Shown here piece by piece: positions 17,628 through 27,714 of a DNA stretch of 37,989 nt; positions within the stretch are counted from its first letter, which is position 1; each line of letters starts with the position of its first letter. The notes beneath the pieces were generated by a model, which was not told where the DNA came from, ran no database searches, and was given only the letters and a program-made list of their open reading frames with translations. The stretch comes from Marinobacterium ramblicola. GTDB lineage: Bacteria; Pseudomonadota; Gammaproteobacteria; Pseudomonadales; Balneatricaceae. The position numbers were made by a program, and so were the translations under genes. Location: NCBI RefSeq assembly GCF_019084545.1, contig NZ_JAHREP010000038.1:1-37989 (forward strand), written 5' to 3'.

Positions 17628-18188
17628 CTAGATGCGGCCCAGGGAGTAGCGCTCACCGCAGCTGTACACCACCAGCTCCTCGCTACCATCGGTGCAGGGT
17701 TCGGTTTGGGCCAGCTCCACCAACCGGTAGAACAGATTGCGACTGATCCGGCCATCCATGCCGAAGCGGACCCTCAGAGCGGGCGCCGGTTCGCCGGTTT
17801 CGCTGTTCTCGATCACCTGCAACGGGTGTTCAGGGCCCGCGACGATATGGTCATCGGTGCTGCTGGTAAAGTGCAGCTCCTGCCCGGCATCGCCCTCGAT
17901 AACCTCGAGGGCGATCAACTGGAAGGGCAGGTCATCGACCTGGATTCTCACCTTCTCGACCGGCGTTTTAAGGAAATAGTCATCGTTCTCGCGCCAGAGT
18001 ATGCGCGAAAACATTTTCACCATCGCTTTGCGGCCGATTGGTGTGCCCTCGTGGTACCAGGTGCCATCCCGTGCGATACGCATATCGATATCGCCGCAAA
18101 ACTCGGGATTCCACTGCTCCAGCGGCGGAATGCCCTGCCCCTGCTGTTCGAGTCCGTGGCTCAGATCTGCCAGGTTAATTCCAGCCAT
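17628..18188 (-). CDS. DUF1285 domain-containing protein
   Basis: This 186-residue cytoplasmic protein of unknown function matches the DUF1285 family along its length. It shows the conserved opening region PPLEQWNPEFCGDIDMRI, a DGTWYHEGTPIGR segment and FSRILWRENDDYFLKTPVEK. It has no signal peptide or membrane segment and is predicted to be mostly beta strand with a small N-terminal lead. It is convergent with the NAGGN peptidase and divergent from katG, with no operon partner. No function is proposed. Confidence 0.88.
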   Translation of the reverse strand: MAGINLADLSHGLEQQGQGIPPLEQWNPEFCGDIDMRIARDGTWYHEGTPIGRKAMVKMFSRILWRENDDYFLKTPVEKVRIQVDDLPFQLIALEVIEGDAGQELHFTSSTDDHIVAGPEHPLQVIENSETGEPAPALRVRFGMDGRISRNLFYRLVELAQTEPCTDGSEELVVYSCGERYSLGRI

Positions 18189-18276
18189 GCTCGCCGTACT
18201 CTCTGTTGTCGGTGTCGATAAGAGCTCCAGTCTGCTTCAAATAGACTCATGCTATCAACCGTAGTTAAAGGATCTA

Positions 18277-18306
18277 TTGGTAACCACGGGGCGGGGCTTC
18301 TATACC
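18277..18306 (+). promoter_or_regulatory. Candidate katG promoter
   Basis: TTGGTA at 18277-18282 and TATACC at 18301-18306 (4 of 6 matches each to the sigma-70 hexamers) are separated by 18 bases, about 78 bases ahead of the katG start. An OxyR site would be expected just upstream, but I could not identify one with confidence. Confidence 0.4.
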
Positions 18307-18320
18307 TTTAAACACGATAA

Positions 18321-20615
<2,295 letters not shown>

Positions 20616-20633
20616 TCGGCCGGGTTATCAGCG

Positions 20634-20663
20634 AAAATGGCGCTCGCGGAAGAGCGCCATTTT
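20634..20663. terminator. Bidirectional intrinsic terminator katG / BenE-family gene
   Basis: A perfect 12-bp inverted repeat (AAAATGGCGCTC / GAGCGCCATTTT) with a 6-nt loop ends in a T5 run on the + strand and a T4 run on the minus strand. It lies 18 bases after katG and 7 bases beyond the stop of the convergent BenE-family gene, so it serves both. Confidence 0.92.
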
Positions 20664-20670
20664 TCTGCCA

Positions 20671-21867
20671 TCAATGTTGCGCTTTACTCGTTAAGCGAAC
20701 TCGGCGAACGGAGGCGGTCAGCCTGGGCATATGGTGGGCAATCAGCCCCAGCGCAAGGCCCCAGAAGGCACTGCCGATACCGAACAGCGCGATACCCGAA
20801 GCGGTGACCAGGAAGCAGAGCAGGGCGGCGTCACGGCTGTCGGTATCGGCCAGCGCCGCACCCAGACTGTTGCCGATGGTACCGAGCAGCGCAAGTCCGG
20901 CGATCGCCATCACCAGCTCACTGGGAAAGGCGGCGAACAGTGCCGCAACCGTGGCGCCGAACAGTCCGGTCAGCAGGTAGAAGACCCCAGCCCAGATAGT
21001 GGCCAGGTAGCGCCGTGCCGGGTCTGGATCGGCGTCTCGGCCCATGCAGATCGCCGCTGTGATCGCCGCCAGATTGAAGGCAAAGCCGCCGAATGGTGCC
21101 AGGAGCAGTCCGGTCAGGCCGGTGCCGGTGATCAGCGGCGAGGCGGGGGTGTCGTAGCCGTTGGCGCGCAGCACCGCCAATCCCGGGATGTTCTGCGACG
21201 CCATGGTGACGATAAACAGCGGGATACCGACGCCGATCAGTGTGGAGATGGAAAATGCGGGTGCCGTCCAGACCGGCGTTGCCAACTGCCAACTCAGGGT
21301 GTCCACTTGCAGCACTCCCTGGCCGCCTGCGATCATCAGCCCGACCAGCAGCGTCAGCGGGATCACGTAGCGCGGCAGCAGGTGGCGCACCAACAGGTAA
21401 GTGGCCAGCATAGCGCCGACCAGCAACAACTGTTGCTGCAGGGCGCCGAACAGCTGCAGACCGAACTGAAACAGTACGCCGGCCAGCATCGCCGCCGCCA
21501 GCGGCGAGGGCAGGTGGTGCATCAGCCGGTCGAACCAGCCGGTGATGCCGCACAGCGTGATCAGCGCGGAACTGAACAGGAACACCCCCACCGCTTCGTT
21601 CAGGCTCAAACCGGACAGGCCGGTCACCAGCAGCGCAGCGCCCGGTGTCGACCAGGCGGTCAGTACCGGCGTCCTGTAGCGCAGCGACAGTCCGATACTG
21701 GTTAGCGCCATGCCGATACCCAGTGCCCAGAGCCAGGAACCGATCTCGGCAGGCCCGGCACCGGCGGCAGCCGCCGCCTGAAAGATGATCACCGCCGAGC
21801 TGGTGTAGCCGACCAGTACGGCGACAAATCCTGCCGAGATATGTGACAGATTGAGCAGGCCCTTCAT
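20671..21867 (-). CDS. benE: BenE-family membrane transporter (YdcO-like)
   Basis: This 398-residue inner-membrane protein has about 11-12 hydrophobic helices. It begins MKGLLNLSHISAGFVAVLVG and carries the segment FGGFAFNLAAITAAICMG typical of BenE proteins. BenE itself is described as a benzoate/H+ symporter, but the branch nearest E. coli YdcO has no firm substrate, and no benzoate-degradation gene is nearby. The start at 21867 is preferred over an ATG at 21897 because GGAGGAGG stands just ahead of it. The gene is divergent from an XRE-cupin regulator, with a 17-bp inverted repeat between them, so control by that regulator is likely. It ends at the shared terminator with katG. Confidence 0.88.
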   Translation of the reverse strand: MKGLLNLSHISAGFVAVLVGYTSSAVIIFQAAAAAGAGPAEIGSWLWALGIGMALTSIGLSLRYRTPVLTAWSTPGAALLVTGLSGLSLNEAVGVFLFSSALITLCGITGWFDRLMHHLPSPLAAAMLAGVLFQFGLQLFGALQQQLLLVGAMLATYLLVRHLLPRYVIPLTLLVGLMIAGGQGVLQVDTLSWQLATPVWTAPAFSISTLIGVGIPLFIVTMASQNIPGLAVLRANGYDTPASPLITGTGLTGLLLAPFGGFAFNLAAITAAICMGRDADPDPARRYLATIWAGVFYLLTGLFGATVAALFAAFPSELVMAIAGLALLGTIGNSLGAALADTDSRDAALLCFLVTASGIALFGIGSAFWGLALGLIAHHMPRLTASVRRVRLTSKAQH

Positions 21868-21915
21868 GCTTTCCTCCTCCGTCCGCCGTCGTGGCATGAG
21901 CCGATGGTGTGGCGG

Positions 21916-21964
21916 ACGTTATAACGCACAAGTTGAGCTACCATACCCTTGTGCGTTATAACGT
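21916..21964. promoter_or_regulatory. Perfect 17-bp inverted repeat, candidate operator
   Basis: The arm ACGTTATAACGCACAAG (21916-21932) is repeated exactly as its reverse complement at 21948-21964, with a 15-base spacer. Each arm holds the 10-base palindrome CGTTATAACG (21917-21926 and 21954-21963), so two dimer sites lie 37 bases apart. It is centred between the divergent BenE-family and XRE-cupin genes and most likely binds the XRE-cupin protein at both promoters. Confidence 0.8.
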
Positions 21965-21996
21965 ACAATCCTTTTTTACCCTGATCGGGAGAGAAC

Positions 21997-22572
21997 ATGC
22001 TGGACCCCAACGAGTACCTTGCCCAAGCGTTGAAAGCTCAGCGTCAGGCGCGGGGCTGGAGCCTGGATCAGACCGCCCGTGAAACCGGCGTCAGCAAGGC
22101 GATGCTGGGGCAGATCGAGCGTGGCGAGTCGAGCCCGACCATCGCCACGCTGTGGAAGATCGCCACCGGCTTCAACGTTGCGCTGTCGGAGTTCACCGAT
22201 CCGCGGGGCAACAGGATCGGCAATGAGCTGCGCCAGGCGGGCCGGCTGCGCCATCAACCGGCGGCGGACCAGATGCTGGTCGCGTCGCTTTTCCCCTACG
22301 ATCCCGCGTTTGGCTTCGAGCTGTTCGAACTGACCCTGCTGCCCGGCTACGAGCGCCTCTCCGAACCGCATGCGCAGGGTGTAACCGAGCATGTGATCGT
22401 GATCCGTGGCGATATGGAGCTGCTGATCGACGGTAACTGGCAACGGTTGCAAGAGGGCGACGCGGTGCGTTTTCCGGCAGACGGGCCCCATGGTTATCGC
22501 AATTTTGGGCAAACGCCCGCTGTATTTCACAACCTGATCCACTACTGTCACGACCGGGAACAGGCCCGTTAG
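21997..22572 (+). CDS. XRE-family regulator with C-terminal cupin domain (SutR/YdcN-like)
   Basis: This 191-residue protein has an XRE helix-turn-helix at about residues 10-65 (SLDQTARETGVSKAMLGQIE) and a cupin_2 effector domain at about 105-180 (EHVIVIRGDMELLIDGNW). It resembles E. coli YdcN, renamed SutR for its effect on sulfur-use genes, whose gene is next to the BenE-family gene ydcO. Here the same two families form a divergent pair around a perfect inverted repeat. GGGAGAG precedes the ATG. It probably represses or activates the BenE-family gene and possibly the downstream exporter in response to a small sulfur metabolite; the ligand is unknown. Confidence 0.88.
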   Translation: MLDPNEYLAQALKAQRQARGWSLDQTARETGVSKAMLGQIERGESSPTIATLWKIATGFNVALSEFTDPRGNRIGNELRQAGRLRHQPAADQMLVASLFPYDPAFGFELFELTLLPGYERLSEPHAQGVTEHVIVIRGDMELLIDGNWQRLQEGDAVRFPADGPHGYRNFGQTPAVFHNLIHYCHDREQAR

Positions 22573-22582
22573 CGGAAAGAGC

Positions 22583-22598
22583 ACGCTCGAAGGAGCGT
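22583..22598 (+). other. Small hairpin between regulator and EamA genes
   Basis: ACGCTC-GAAG-GAGCGT forms a 6-bp stem with a tetraloop 10 bases after the XRE-cupin stop codon, without a U-run. It may modulate read-through or transcript stability between the two genes. No terminator function is evident. Confidence 0.35.
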
Positions 22599-22675
22599 AA
22601 CTGGCTATCCAAAAAGCCGCTCGAAAAACCGCCCAAAACCGGCAGGATCTGGCCGGGTATTCAAGGAGCCACAAA

Positions 22676-23605
22676 TTGAGTTTGAGACACTGGGGGCTGG
22701 CACTGCTGATCGTGCTGGCGTGGGGCGTAAACTTCGTCGTTATCCGTTTTGGCCTGGACGAGCTGCCGCCGCTGCTGCTCGGAGGGCTGCGTTTCGCCCT
22801 GGTTGCCTTTCCGGCGCTGCTGTTCATCAAACCGCCGAATCTGCCGCTGAAGTGGCTGCTGGCCTATGGCCTGACCATCAGTTTTGGCCAGTTCGCGCTG
22901 CTGTTCAGCGCCATGTATGTCGGTATGCCCGCGGGGCTGGCGTCACTGGTGCTGCAGTCGCAGATGCTGTTCACGATGCTCTTTGCCCTCATGCTGCTGG
23001 GCGAGCGTTGGCGCCTGCCGCAGCTGCTGTCGCTGATTGTGGCGTCATCCGGGCTGGCCCTGTTGGCGACCAAAACCCCGGCCGATGAGATGACGCTGGC
23101 CGGTTTCCTGCTGACCATCGCCGCGGCAGCCAGTTGGGGCATGGGTAATATCGTCAATCGCAGGATAGGGCAGCTGGGTGGAGTGAATCTGATGAGCCTG
23201 GTGGTCTGGGGTGCGCTGGTGCCGCCGATACCTTTTCTATTGCTCTCGCTCTGGCTGGAAGGCCCGGAGCTGATCTTGAGCAGCCTGAACCAGATGGGGC
23301 TCAAGTCGGTGGGCTCGCTGCTCTACCTGGCACTGGTGGCCACGCTGTTTGGCTACGGCAGCTGGGCGTTCCTGATGCGGCACTATCCCGCCTCCACCGT
23401 GGCGCCACTGACGCTGCTGGTGCCGGTGGTCGGGCTGATCACCGCCTGGCTGGTACTGGACGAGGGGTTGAGCCTGATCCAGCTGGCCGGTATCGCGCTG
23501 ATTCTGCTCGGGCTGATGATCAACGTGTTCGGCGACCGCCTGAGGTTCAGGGCGATGCGTCGGGCTGTGGCTGATGACCTGCACAATGCCGGGAAAGGCA
23601 GATGA
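22676..23605 (+). CDS. eamA: EamA-type exporter, probable O-acetylserine/cysteine exporter
   Basis: This 309-residue inner-membrane protein has ten predicted helices in two EamA repeats. It is close to E. coli EamA (YdeD) in several stretches: VLAWGVNFVVIRFGL, GLRFALVAFPALLFI, YGLTISFGQFALLFSA and GMPAGLASLVLQSQ. E. coli EamA exports cysteine pathway metabolites. It starts at TTG 22676, with AAGGAG at 22663-22668, 7 nt upstream. It lies 103 nt after the SutR-like regulator on the same strand, which supports a shared sulfur theme. Other drug/metabolite transporter substrates cannot be excluded. Confidence 0.88.
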   Translation: MSLRHWGLALLIVLAWGVNFVVIRFGLDELPPLLLGGLRFALVAFPALLFIKPPNLPLKWLLAYGLTISFGQFALLFSAMYVGMPAGLASLVLQSQMLFTMLFALMLLGERWRLPQLLSLIVASSGLALLATKTPADEMTLAGFLLTIAAAASWGMGNIVNRRIGQLGGVNLMSLVVWGALVPPIPFLLLSLWLEGPELILSSLNQMGLKSVGSLLYLALVATLFGYGSWAFLMRHYPASTVAPLTLLVPVVGLITAWLVLDEGLSLIQLAGIALILLGLMINVFGDRLRFRAMRRAVADDLHNAGKGR

Positions 23606-23659
23606 GGCGTGTACATGAAAAAAATCACATTGAACAAAAAGTATACAGGTGAAGACTAA

Positions 23660-23673
23660 CTATCATTAGATAG
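23660..23673. promoter_or_regulatory. Palindrome upstream of the desaturase gene
   Basis: CTATC-ATTA-GATAG is a perfect inverted repeat in the 136-bp gap before the desaturase gene, about 69 bases from its start and within a locally AT-rich promoter-like stretch. It could be the site of a lipid-responsive repressor, but no regulator gene is adjacent. Confidence 0.35.
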
Positions 23674-23741
23674 GCGTTAAAACCGCGGGCCAGCTGTCGG
23701 GCCGGGTGCGCCGGACATGTAACAATTACCCGGAGCCGAAT

Positions 23742-24899
23742 ATGCTGACAGGTTTCTACCCACTGCCCTGGTGGGGCTATCTTCTGGTAGTCCTGACTCT
23801 CACTCATCTGACCATCGCCTCGGTGACCGTTTTTCTGCACCGCAGCCAGGCGCACCGCTCGGTGACGCTGCACCCTCTGGCCGCGCATCCGATGCGGTTC
23901 TGGCTCTGGTTGACCACCGGCATGGTGACCAGGGAGTGGGTGGCCATTCATCGCAAGCACCACGCTTACTGCGATATCGAGAAGGATCCACATAGCCCGC
24001 AGGTGCGCGGCATCGGCCAGGTACTCTGGCAGGGGGCGGAGCTCTATCGCGGTGCGCTCAGCGATCCTGAACTGCTTGAGCGGTATGGCAAGGGCACGCC
24101 GGATGACTGGATTGAGCGCAGGTTGTATAGCCGTTTTCCCTATCTGGGGATCAGCCTGATGCTGGTGATCGATCTGCTCTGTTTCGGCGTCATCGGCCTG
24201 ACGCTCTGGGCGGTGCAGATGCTGTGGATTCCGTTCTGGGCCGCCGGGGTGATCAACGGCCTGGGCCACTGGGTCGGTTATCGCAATTTCGAGACCGACG
24301 ATGCCTCGCGCAACCTGTTGCCGCTGGGGCTGCTGATCGGTGGCGAGGAGATGCATAACAACCACCACGCGGCGCCGCTCTCGGCCCGCCTTTCTTGCCG
24401 CTGGTTCGAGTTCGATATCGGCTGGTTCTATATCCGCTGCCTGGAGCTGCTGGGGCTAGCCAGGGTGCGCACAGCTTCGTTGATCCAGAAACAGCCGCTG
24501 GACCCTGCGGCGGCTCTCAATCGCTTGCAGCTGTTACGGCTATACGGCCGTCAGGTGCTGCTGCCGACACTGAAACTGGAATACCCTCAGCATGGGCCTG
24601 CCAGTCGCCGTTTGCTCAAACGCGCTCGCTGGCTGCTGCTGCGCGAGAAACACAGACTGACGGCCGCACAGCGGGCCCGCGTCGACTCCTCACTATCGAT
24701 GAGCGAGCGACTGGCGACGGTCTACGAGTTCCAGCGCCGCTTGCGCGAGATCTGGTCGCTGCCGGAGCGTTCCGGCGAGCGTCTGGCCCGCGCGTTGCGT
24801 GAGTGGTGCGAGGATGCGCGCAGTACCGGCGTTGCGGCACTGGAGGAGTTTGCCGAGCGATTGATGCTGGTATCCCATATCCAGCAGGTGCGGGTTTAA
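23742..24899 (+). CDS. desA: Membrane fatty acid desaturase (DesA-type delta-9)
   Basis: This 385-residue di-iron membrane desaturase has the three histidine boxes HRSQAH (33-38), HRKHH (70-74) and HNNHH (205-209), and the extra GHW at 175-177. In Pseudomonas, DesA inserts a double bond into acyl chains of membrane phospholipids. The segments FWLWLTTGM, GKGTPDDWIER and VIDLLCFGVIGLT match that group. The ATG at 23742 follows CGGAG by 6 nt; the frame is open back to 23706. The C-terminal 140 residues are basic and helical and resemble the tail of ISL3-type transposases, a feature that I believe the DesA group shares. The last 4 bases overlap the convergent glpD stop. Confidence 0.92.
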   Translation: MLTGFYPLPWWGYLLVVLTLTHLTIASVTVFLHRSQAHRSVTLHPLAAHPMRFWLWLTTGMVTREWVAIHRKHHAYCDIEKDPHSPQVRGIGQVLWQGAELYRGALSDPELLERYGKGTPDDWIERRLYSRFPYLGISLMLVIDLLCFGVIGLTLWAVQMLWIPFWAAGVINGLGHWVGYRNFETDDASRNLLPLGLLIGGEEMHNNHHAAPLSARLSCRWFEFDIGWFYIRCLELLGLARVRTASLIQKQPLDPAAALNRLQLLRLYGRQVLLPTLKLEYPQHGPASRRLLKRARWLLLREKHRLTAAQRARVDSSLSMSERLATVYEFQRRLREIWSLPERSGERLARALREWCEDARSTGVAALEEFAERLMLVSHIQQVRV

Positions 24900-26527
24900 C
24901 CGCCGTCCGCTGTACTGTCCTTGTTCAGCAGAGCCAGGTACTCGTTGAGCTTGGCGTCCGCCTGTTCACCGAACAGGATGACGCAGGCCTGGTACAGGCC
25001 CGGTGCCTTGAGCAGTTGATCTTTCGGTAACACCTGGGCGATCTTCGAGCGCCGACGCAGGAAGTCATCCAGCCGGGTGATCATCTCACGTCGTGCCGCC
25101 AGTTCGATCTCGCCGCGCAGGTATTCGGCGTTTTCGATCAGCAGCTCGCCCCAGGCCGGATTTTCCCTGATCCCCTCAAGCAGCTCCAGGGCGCTGGCGC
25201 CGTATCGGTGCCAGAGTCTGGATGTCAGTTTTTCGCTGGAGCTGGTCGGTGTCATCGCATCCAGCTGCATCAGTCGTGCCTGGTGCAGATACTCCCGATA
25301 GAGGCTGATATGGGGCTCGCCATACCATTTGCGTTTGGCGTAGGGTAGGTCGATTCCGAGACCGGTTACCGCTTGGCACACCTCTTCCCCGACATTGAGG
25401 CAGTCGGTCAGCTTGCCGCCGTAGATGCTCAGCTGACGTTGCGCCTGATCGATATCGATCTGATGCTTGCGTGACAGCCTGACCCAGTCTGCCTTTTGTT
25501 CGCCACTTCTACTGACCGCCAATGGGCGCACGCCGCAGCGCTCGGCGATCACATCCCGTTCGGTCAGCGGCTTGTCCGGTCGCAGCAGGTTATTGGCGTT
25601 ATCGAGAATGAAACGCCGGTCCTCTGCATTGATACCGGCTTCCGGTTGTGCCACCTGGGTATCGGTGGTGCCGATGCAGGTTTTCGGGCCCATGGGTATG
25701 ACGAAGAACAGGCGTCCATCGCTGGCGAAGAAGGTCAGGATACGGTTGCTGTCGGTGATGCGGTCGACAATCAGGTGTACGCCCTTTGAGAATAGATGGC
25801 GATGTTCGGTGTCGACACCGGCTAGGGTGTTGATGCTATCGGCCCAGGGACCACAGGCGTTGATCAGGGTATGGGCATGGATCTGCACCGGAGCACCCGT
25901 CTCGCGGTCAACGGCGCCGATCTGCCAGCCCCGGTTATCCTGCTCGAAACTCACCGCCTCGACATAGTTGGCGGCTATACAGTCGTAGTCCATCGCCGTG
26001 CGGATAAAGTTGAAGGTGAAACGGGCGTCGTTGTCATGCAGGTAGCAGTCGGAGTACTCGACGCCGCCCGCCGCGTTGTGGTCGTCGATCACCGGTTCGC
26101 GCCGTTTCAACTGGTGACGGTTGAGCAACCGGGGGGCGCGGGTGTGGAAACGGCCCAAGGCCCAATACAGCAGGGTGCCGGCATAGAGCATCCAGGGCGG
26201 CTTGCGGAAACCGCGTTGCAGGGTGGTGAGAAAGCGCATCTCCCGTACCGTCGAGGGGTAGGCTTGCATCAACCGGTTACGGCTGCGGCACAGGTGTTCG
26301 ACCAGCATCAGCTCGCCAGATTCCAGATACTTGATGCCGCCCCAGGCCAGGTTGGAGCTGTTGGAGCTGGTTTCGCCGGCGAAGTCGCCGCGGTCGATCA
26401 GCGCGACACGGGCGCCCCTGGCCGACAGTGCTGCCGCGGATACGGCACCGTTGATACCGCCGCCGATAATCAGCACATCGAAGGTTTCCGAACCCAGACG
26501 GGTCAGGTTGCGGGTGCGCAGGCTCAA
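24896..26527 (-). CDS. glpD: Glycerol-3-phosphate dehydrogenase, aerobic type
   Basis: This 543-residue FAD enzyme oxidises glycerol-3-phosphate to dihydroxyacetone phosphate at the inner membrane and passes electrons to quinone. The dinucleotide-binding motif GGGINGAVSAA is at about residues 22-32, followed by DRGDFAGETSSNSS and later the GTTDTQ and SIYGGKLTDCL segments typical of GlpD. The C-terminal domain is complete. The start is TTG at 26527 with AGAAGG upstream. No glpK, glpF or glpR is adjacent. The gene converges on the desaturase with a 4-base overlap of the two stop codons. Length is slightly above that of E. coli GlpD (about 500). Confidence 0.92.
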   Translation of the reverse strand: MSLRTRNLTRLGSETFDVLIIGGGINGAVSAAALSARGARVALIDRGDFAGETSSNSSNLAWGGIKYLESGELMLVEHLCRSRNRLMQAYPSTVREMRFLTTLQRGFRKPPWMLYAGTLLYWALGRFHTRAPRLLNRHQLKRREPVIDDHNAAGGVEYSDCYLHDNDARFTFNFIRTAMDYDCIAANYVEAVSFEQDNRGWQIGAVDRETGAPVQIHAHTLINACGPWADSINTLAGVDTEHRHLFSKGVHLIVDRITDSNRILTFFASDGRLFFVIPMGPKTCIGTTDTQVAQPEAGINAEDRRFILDNANNLLRPDKPLTERDVIAERCGVRPLAVSRSGEQKADWVRLSRKHQIDIDQAQRQLSIYGGKLTDCLNVGEEVCQAVTGLGIDLPYAKRKWYGEPHISLYREYLHQARLMQLDAMTPTSSSEKLTSRLWHRYGASALELLEGIRENPAWGELLIENAEYLRGEIELAARREMITRLDDFLRRRSKIAQVLPKDQLLKAPGLYQACVILFGEQADAKLNEYLALLNKDSTADGG

Positions 26528-26638
26528 GGGGGCACCTTCTCTGCTCGGTTGGTCATCCTTTGCTCCGATCTTGGTATGCTCTGCGCTCAGTATAGGAAGA
26601 ATTAACGCTGCGTCAGGGTGAGTAGGGAGGGGTCAGGT

Positions 26639-26974
26639 ATGATCAAGGTATGTAATCTGTTCAATGAGCTGCCGGACGCCAGTGGGGCGGAGGTGTTCGA
26701 ACCTTTGGCGGGACAGGAGGGGGTATTGATCGAGCGGATCGTCTCGCAGGGGCAGCGTTCGCCCGAGAACGGTTGGTACGATCAGCCGAATCACGAGTGG
26801 GTGATGTTGCTTGAGGGGGCGGCGCGACTGGCATTTGAAGATGGCTCCGAGGTGGAGCTGGCACCGGGCGATGCGCTGGATATTCCCGCTCATACCCGCC
26901 ATCGGGTTAGCTGGACTGTGCCGGACAAGCCCACCGTCTGGCTGGCGGTGCACTATCCGGCCGTCGACGGCTGA
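26639..26974 (+). CDS. Small cupin-domain protein
   Basis: This 111-residue single-domain cupin has the core strands around EWVMLLEGAARLAFEDG and VELAPGDALDIPAHTRHRV. Glu and the two histidines of HEW and HTRH could form a metal site, so it may be a metal-binding sensor or enzyme; no reaction can be assigned. It is a cytoplasmic protein without a signal peptide. ATG 26639 follows GGGAGG at a good distance; a GTG at 26618 in the same frame lies ahead of that site. It is divergent from glpD with a 111-bp gap and convergent with the UPF0149 gene. Confidence 0.85.
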   Translation: MIKVCNLFNELPDASGAEVFEPLAGQEGVLIERIVSQGQRSPENGWYDQPNHEWVMLLEGAARLAFEDGSEVELAPGDALDIPAHTRHRVSWTVPDKPTVWLAVHYPAVDG

Positions 26975-27010
26975 GCTCGACCGTCGACGTTGGCGTAAGG
27001 CCGTGTCGCC

Positions 27011-27592
27011 TTACTTCTCTGGCGCGTGGAAGTGCAGGTAAAGGTCGATCAGTACTTCCGGAATCTGTGCGCACATCTCTTCGGACAGCGCACGGTCCTT
27101 GCGGATATCGGTGATCTCGCTGTCCTCGAACAGGTCGGAGGCGACCATGATCGGCAGCAGCAGACCGGCAACCTCCTCTTCCTCCTGACCGAACCAGTCG
27201 TCTTCACGGATGAACACACCCTCCATGAAGGATTGCGCCCAGAGGGTGATCTCGGTCAGCTCTTCGTCCTCTTCCGGTTCCAGTGTCAGTTCGCAGGGCA
27301 GCAGGATCTCCTGGTCGGAGTAGAGGTCGTTGCTGATGGTGTTGTAGAGCTTGCGCAGCAGGCCGACGATCTGCTCTTTCTGCGCGGCGGATGCCCACTT
27401 GGGTTCGCCATCGAAGATCAGCTCCAGCCACTCCGCCTCGGGTACTGCGACCGGTGAAATATTGATCGCACAGAGCAGGCCGTGGGCACCGATCAGGTCC
27501 AGTGCTTCTTCCGATACGGCGGGCGAAAACAGGAACTCCTCGAGGATGTCCAGTTCGTCTTCAGTGATCAGGGCGGCGGTGTTAACGGTCAT
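27011..27592 (-). CDS. UPF0149 / YecA-YgfB family protein
   Basis: This 193-residue strongly acidic, helical protein matches the UPF0149 family. Hallmarks are an early LIGAHGLLCAINISP segment (residues about 33-47), a run of acidic residues before WAQSFMEGVFI, and a DWFGQEEEEVAGLLLPI region. The C-terminus ends HFHAPEK, without the SEC-C zinc motif that many YecA proteins carry. In Pseudomonas a YgfB-like member influences gene expression; the molecular role here is unknown. It is divergent from recQ, with about 120 bases between. Confidence 0.82.
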   Translation of the reverse strand: MTVNTAALITEDELDILEEFLFSPAVSEEALDLIGAHGLLCAINISPVAVPEAEWLELIFDGEPKWASAAQKEQIVGLLRKLYNTISNDLYSDQEILLPCELTLEPEEDEELTEITLWAQSFMEGVFIREDDWFGQEEEEVAGLLLPIMVASDLFEDSEITDIRKDRALSEEMCAQIPEVLIDLYLHFHAPEK

Positions 27593-27714
27593 GGTGCGGT
27601 CTTCCGGCGGATAGGTTCGGGCTGATTCTACTCTCTAAATCATCCTGCGGGTACCACGAATTGGACTATCACTGGATCAATCCGCGGATGACTTGACGGG
27701 GAGCATCGCGGATA

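Noticed and set aside
20671-21867. Benzoate catabolism locus
   Set aside because: No ben, cat or other aromatic degradation genes are near; only the transporter family name suggests benzoate.
21916-21964. Inverted repeat as a transposon end or attachment site
   Set aside because: It sits symmetrically between divergent regulator and target genes with no integrase or transposase nearby; an operator explains it better.
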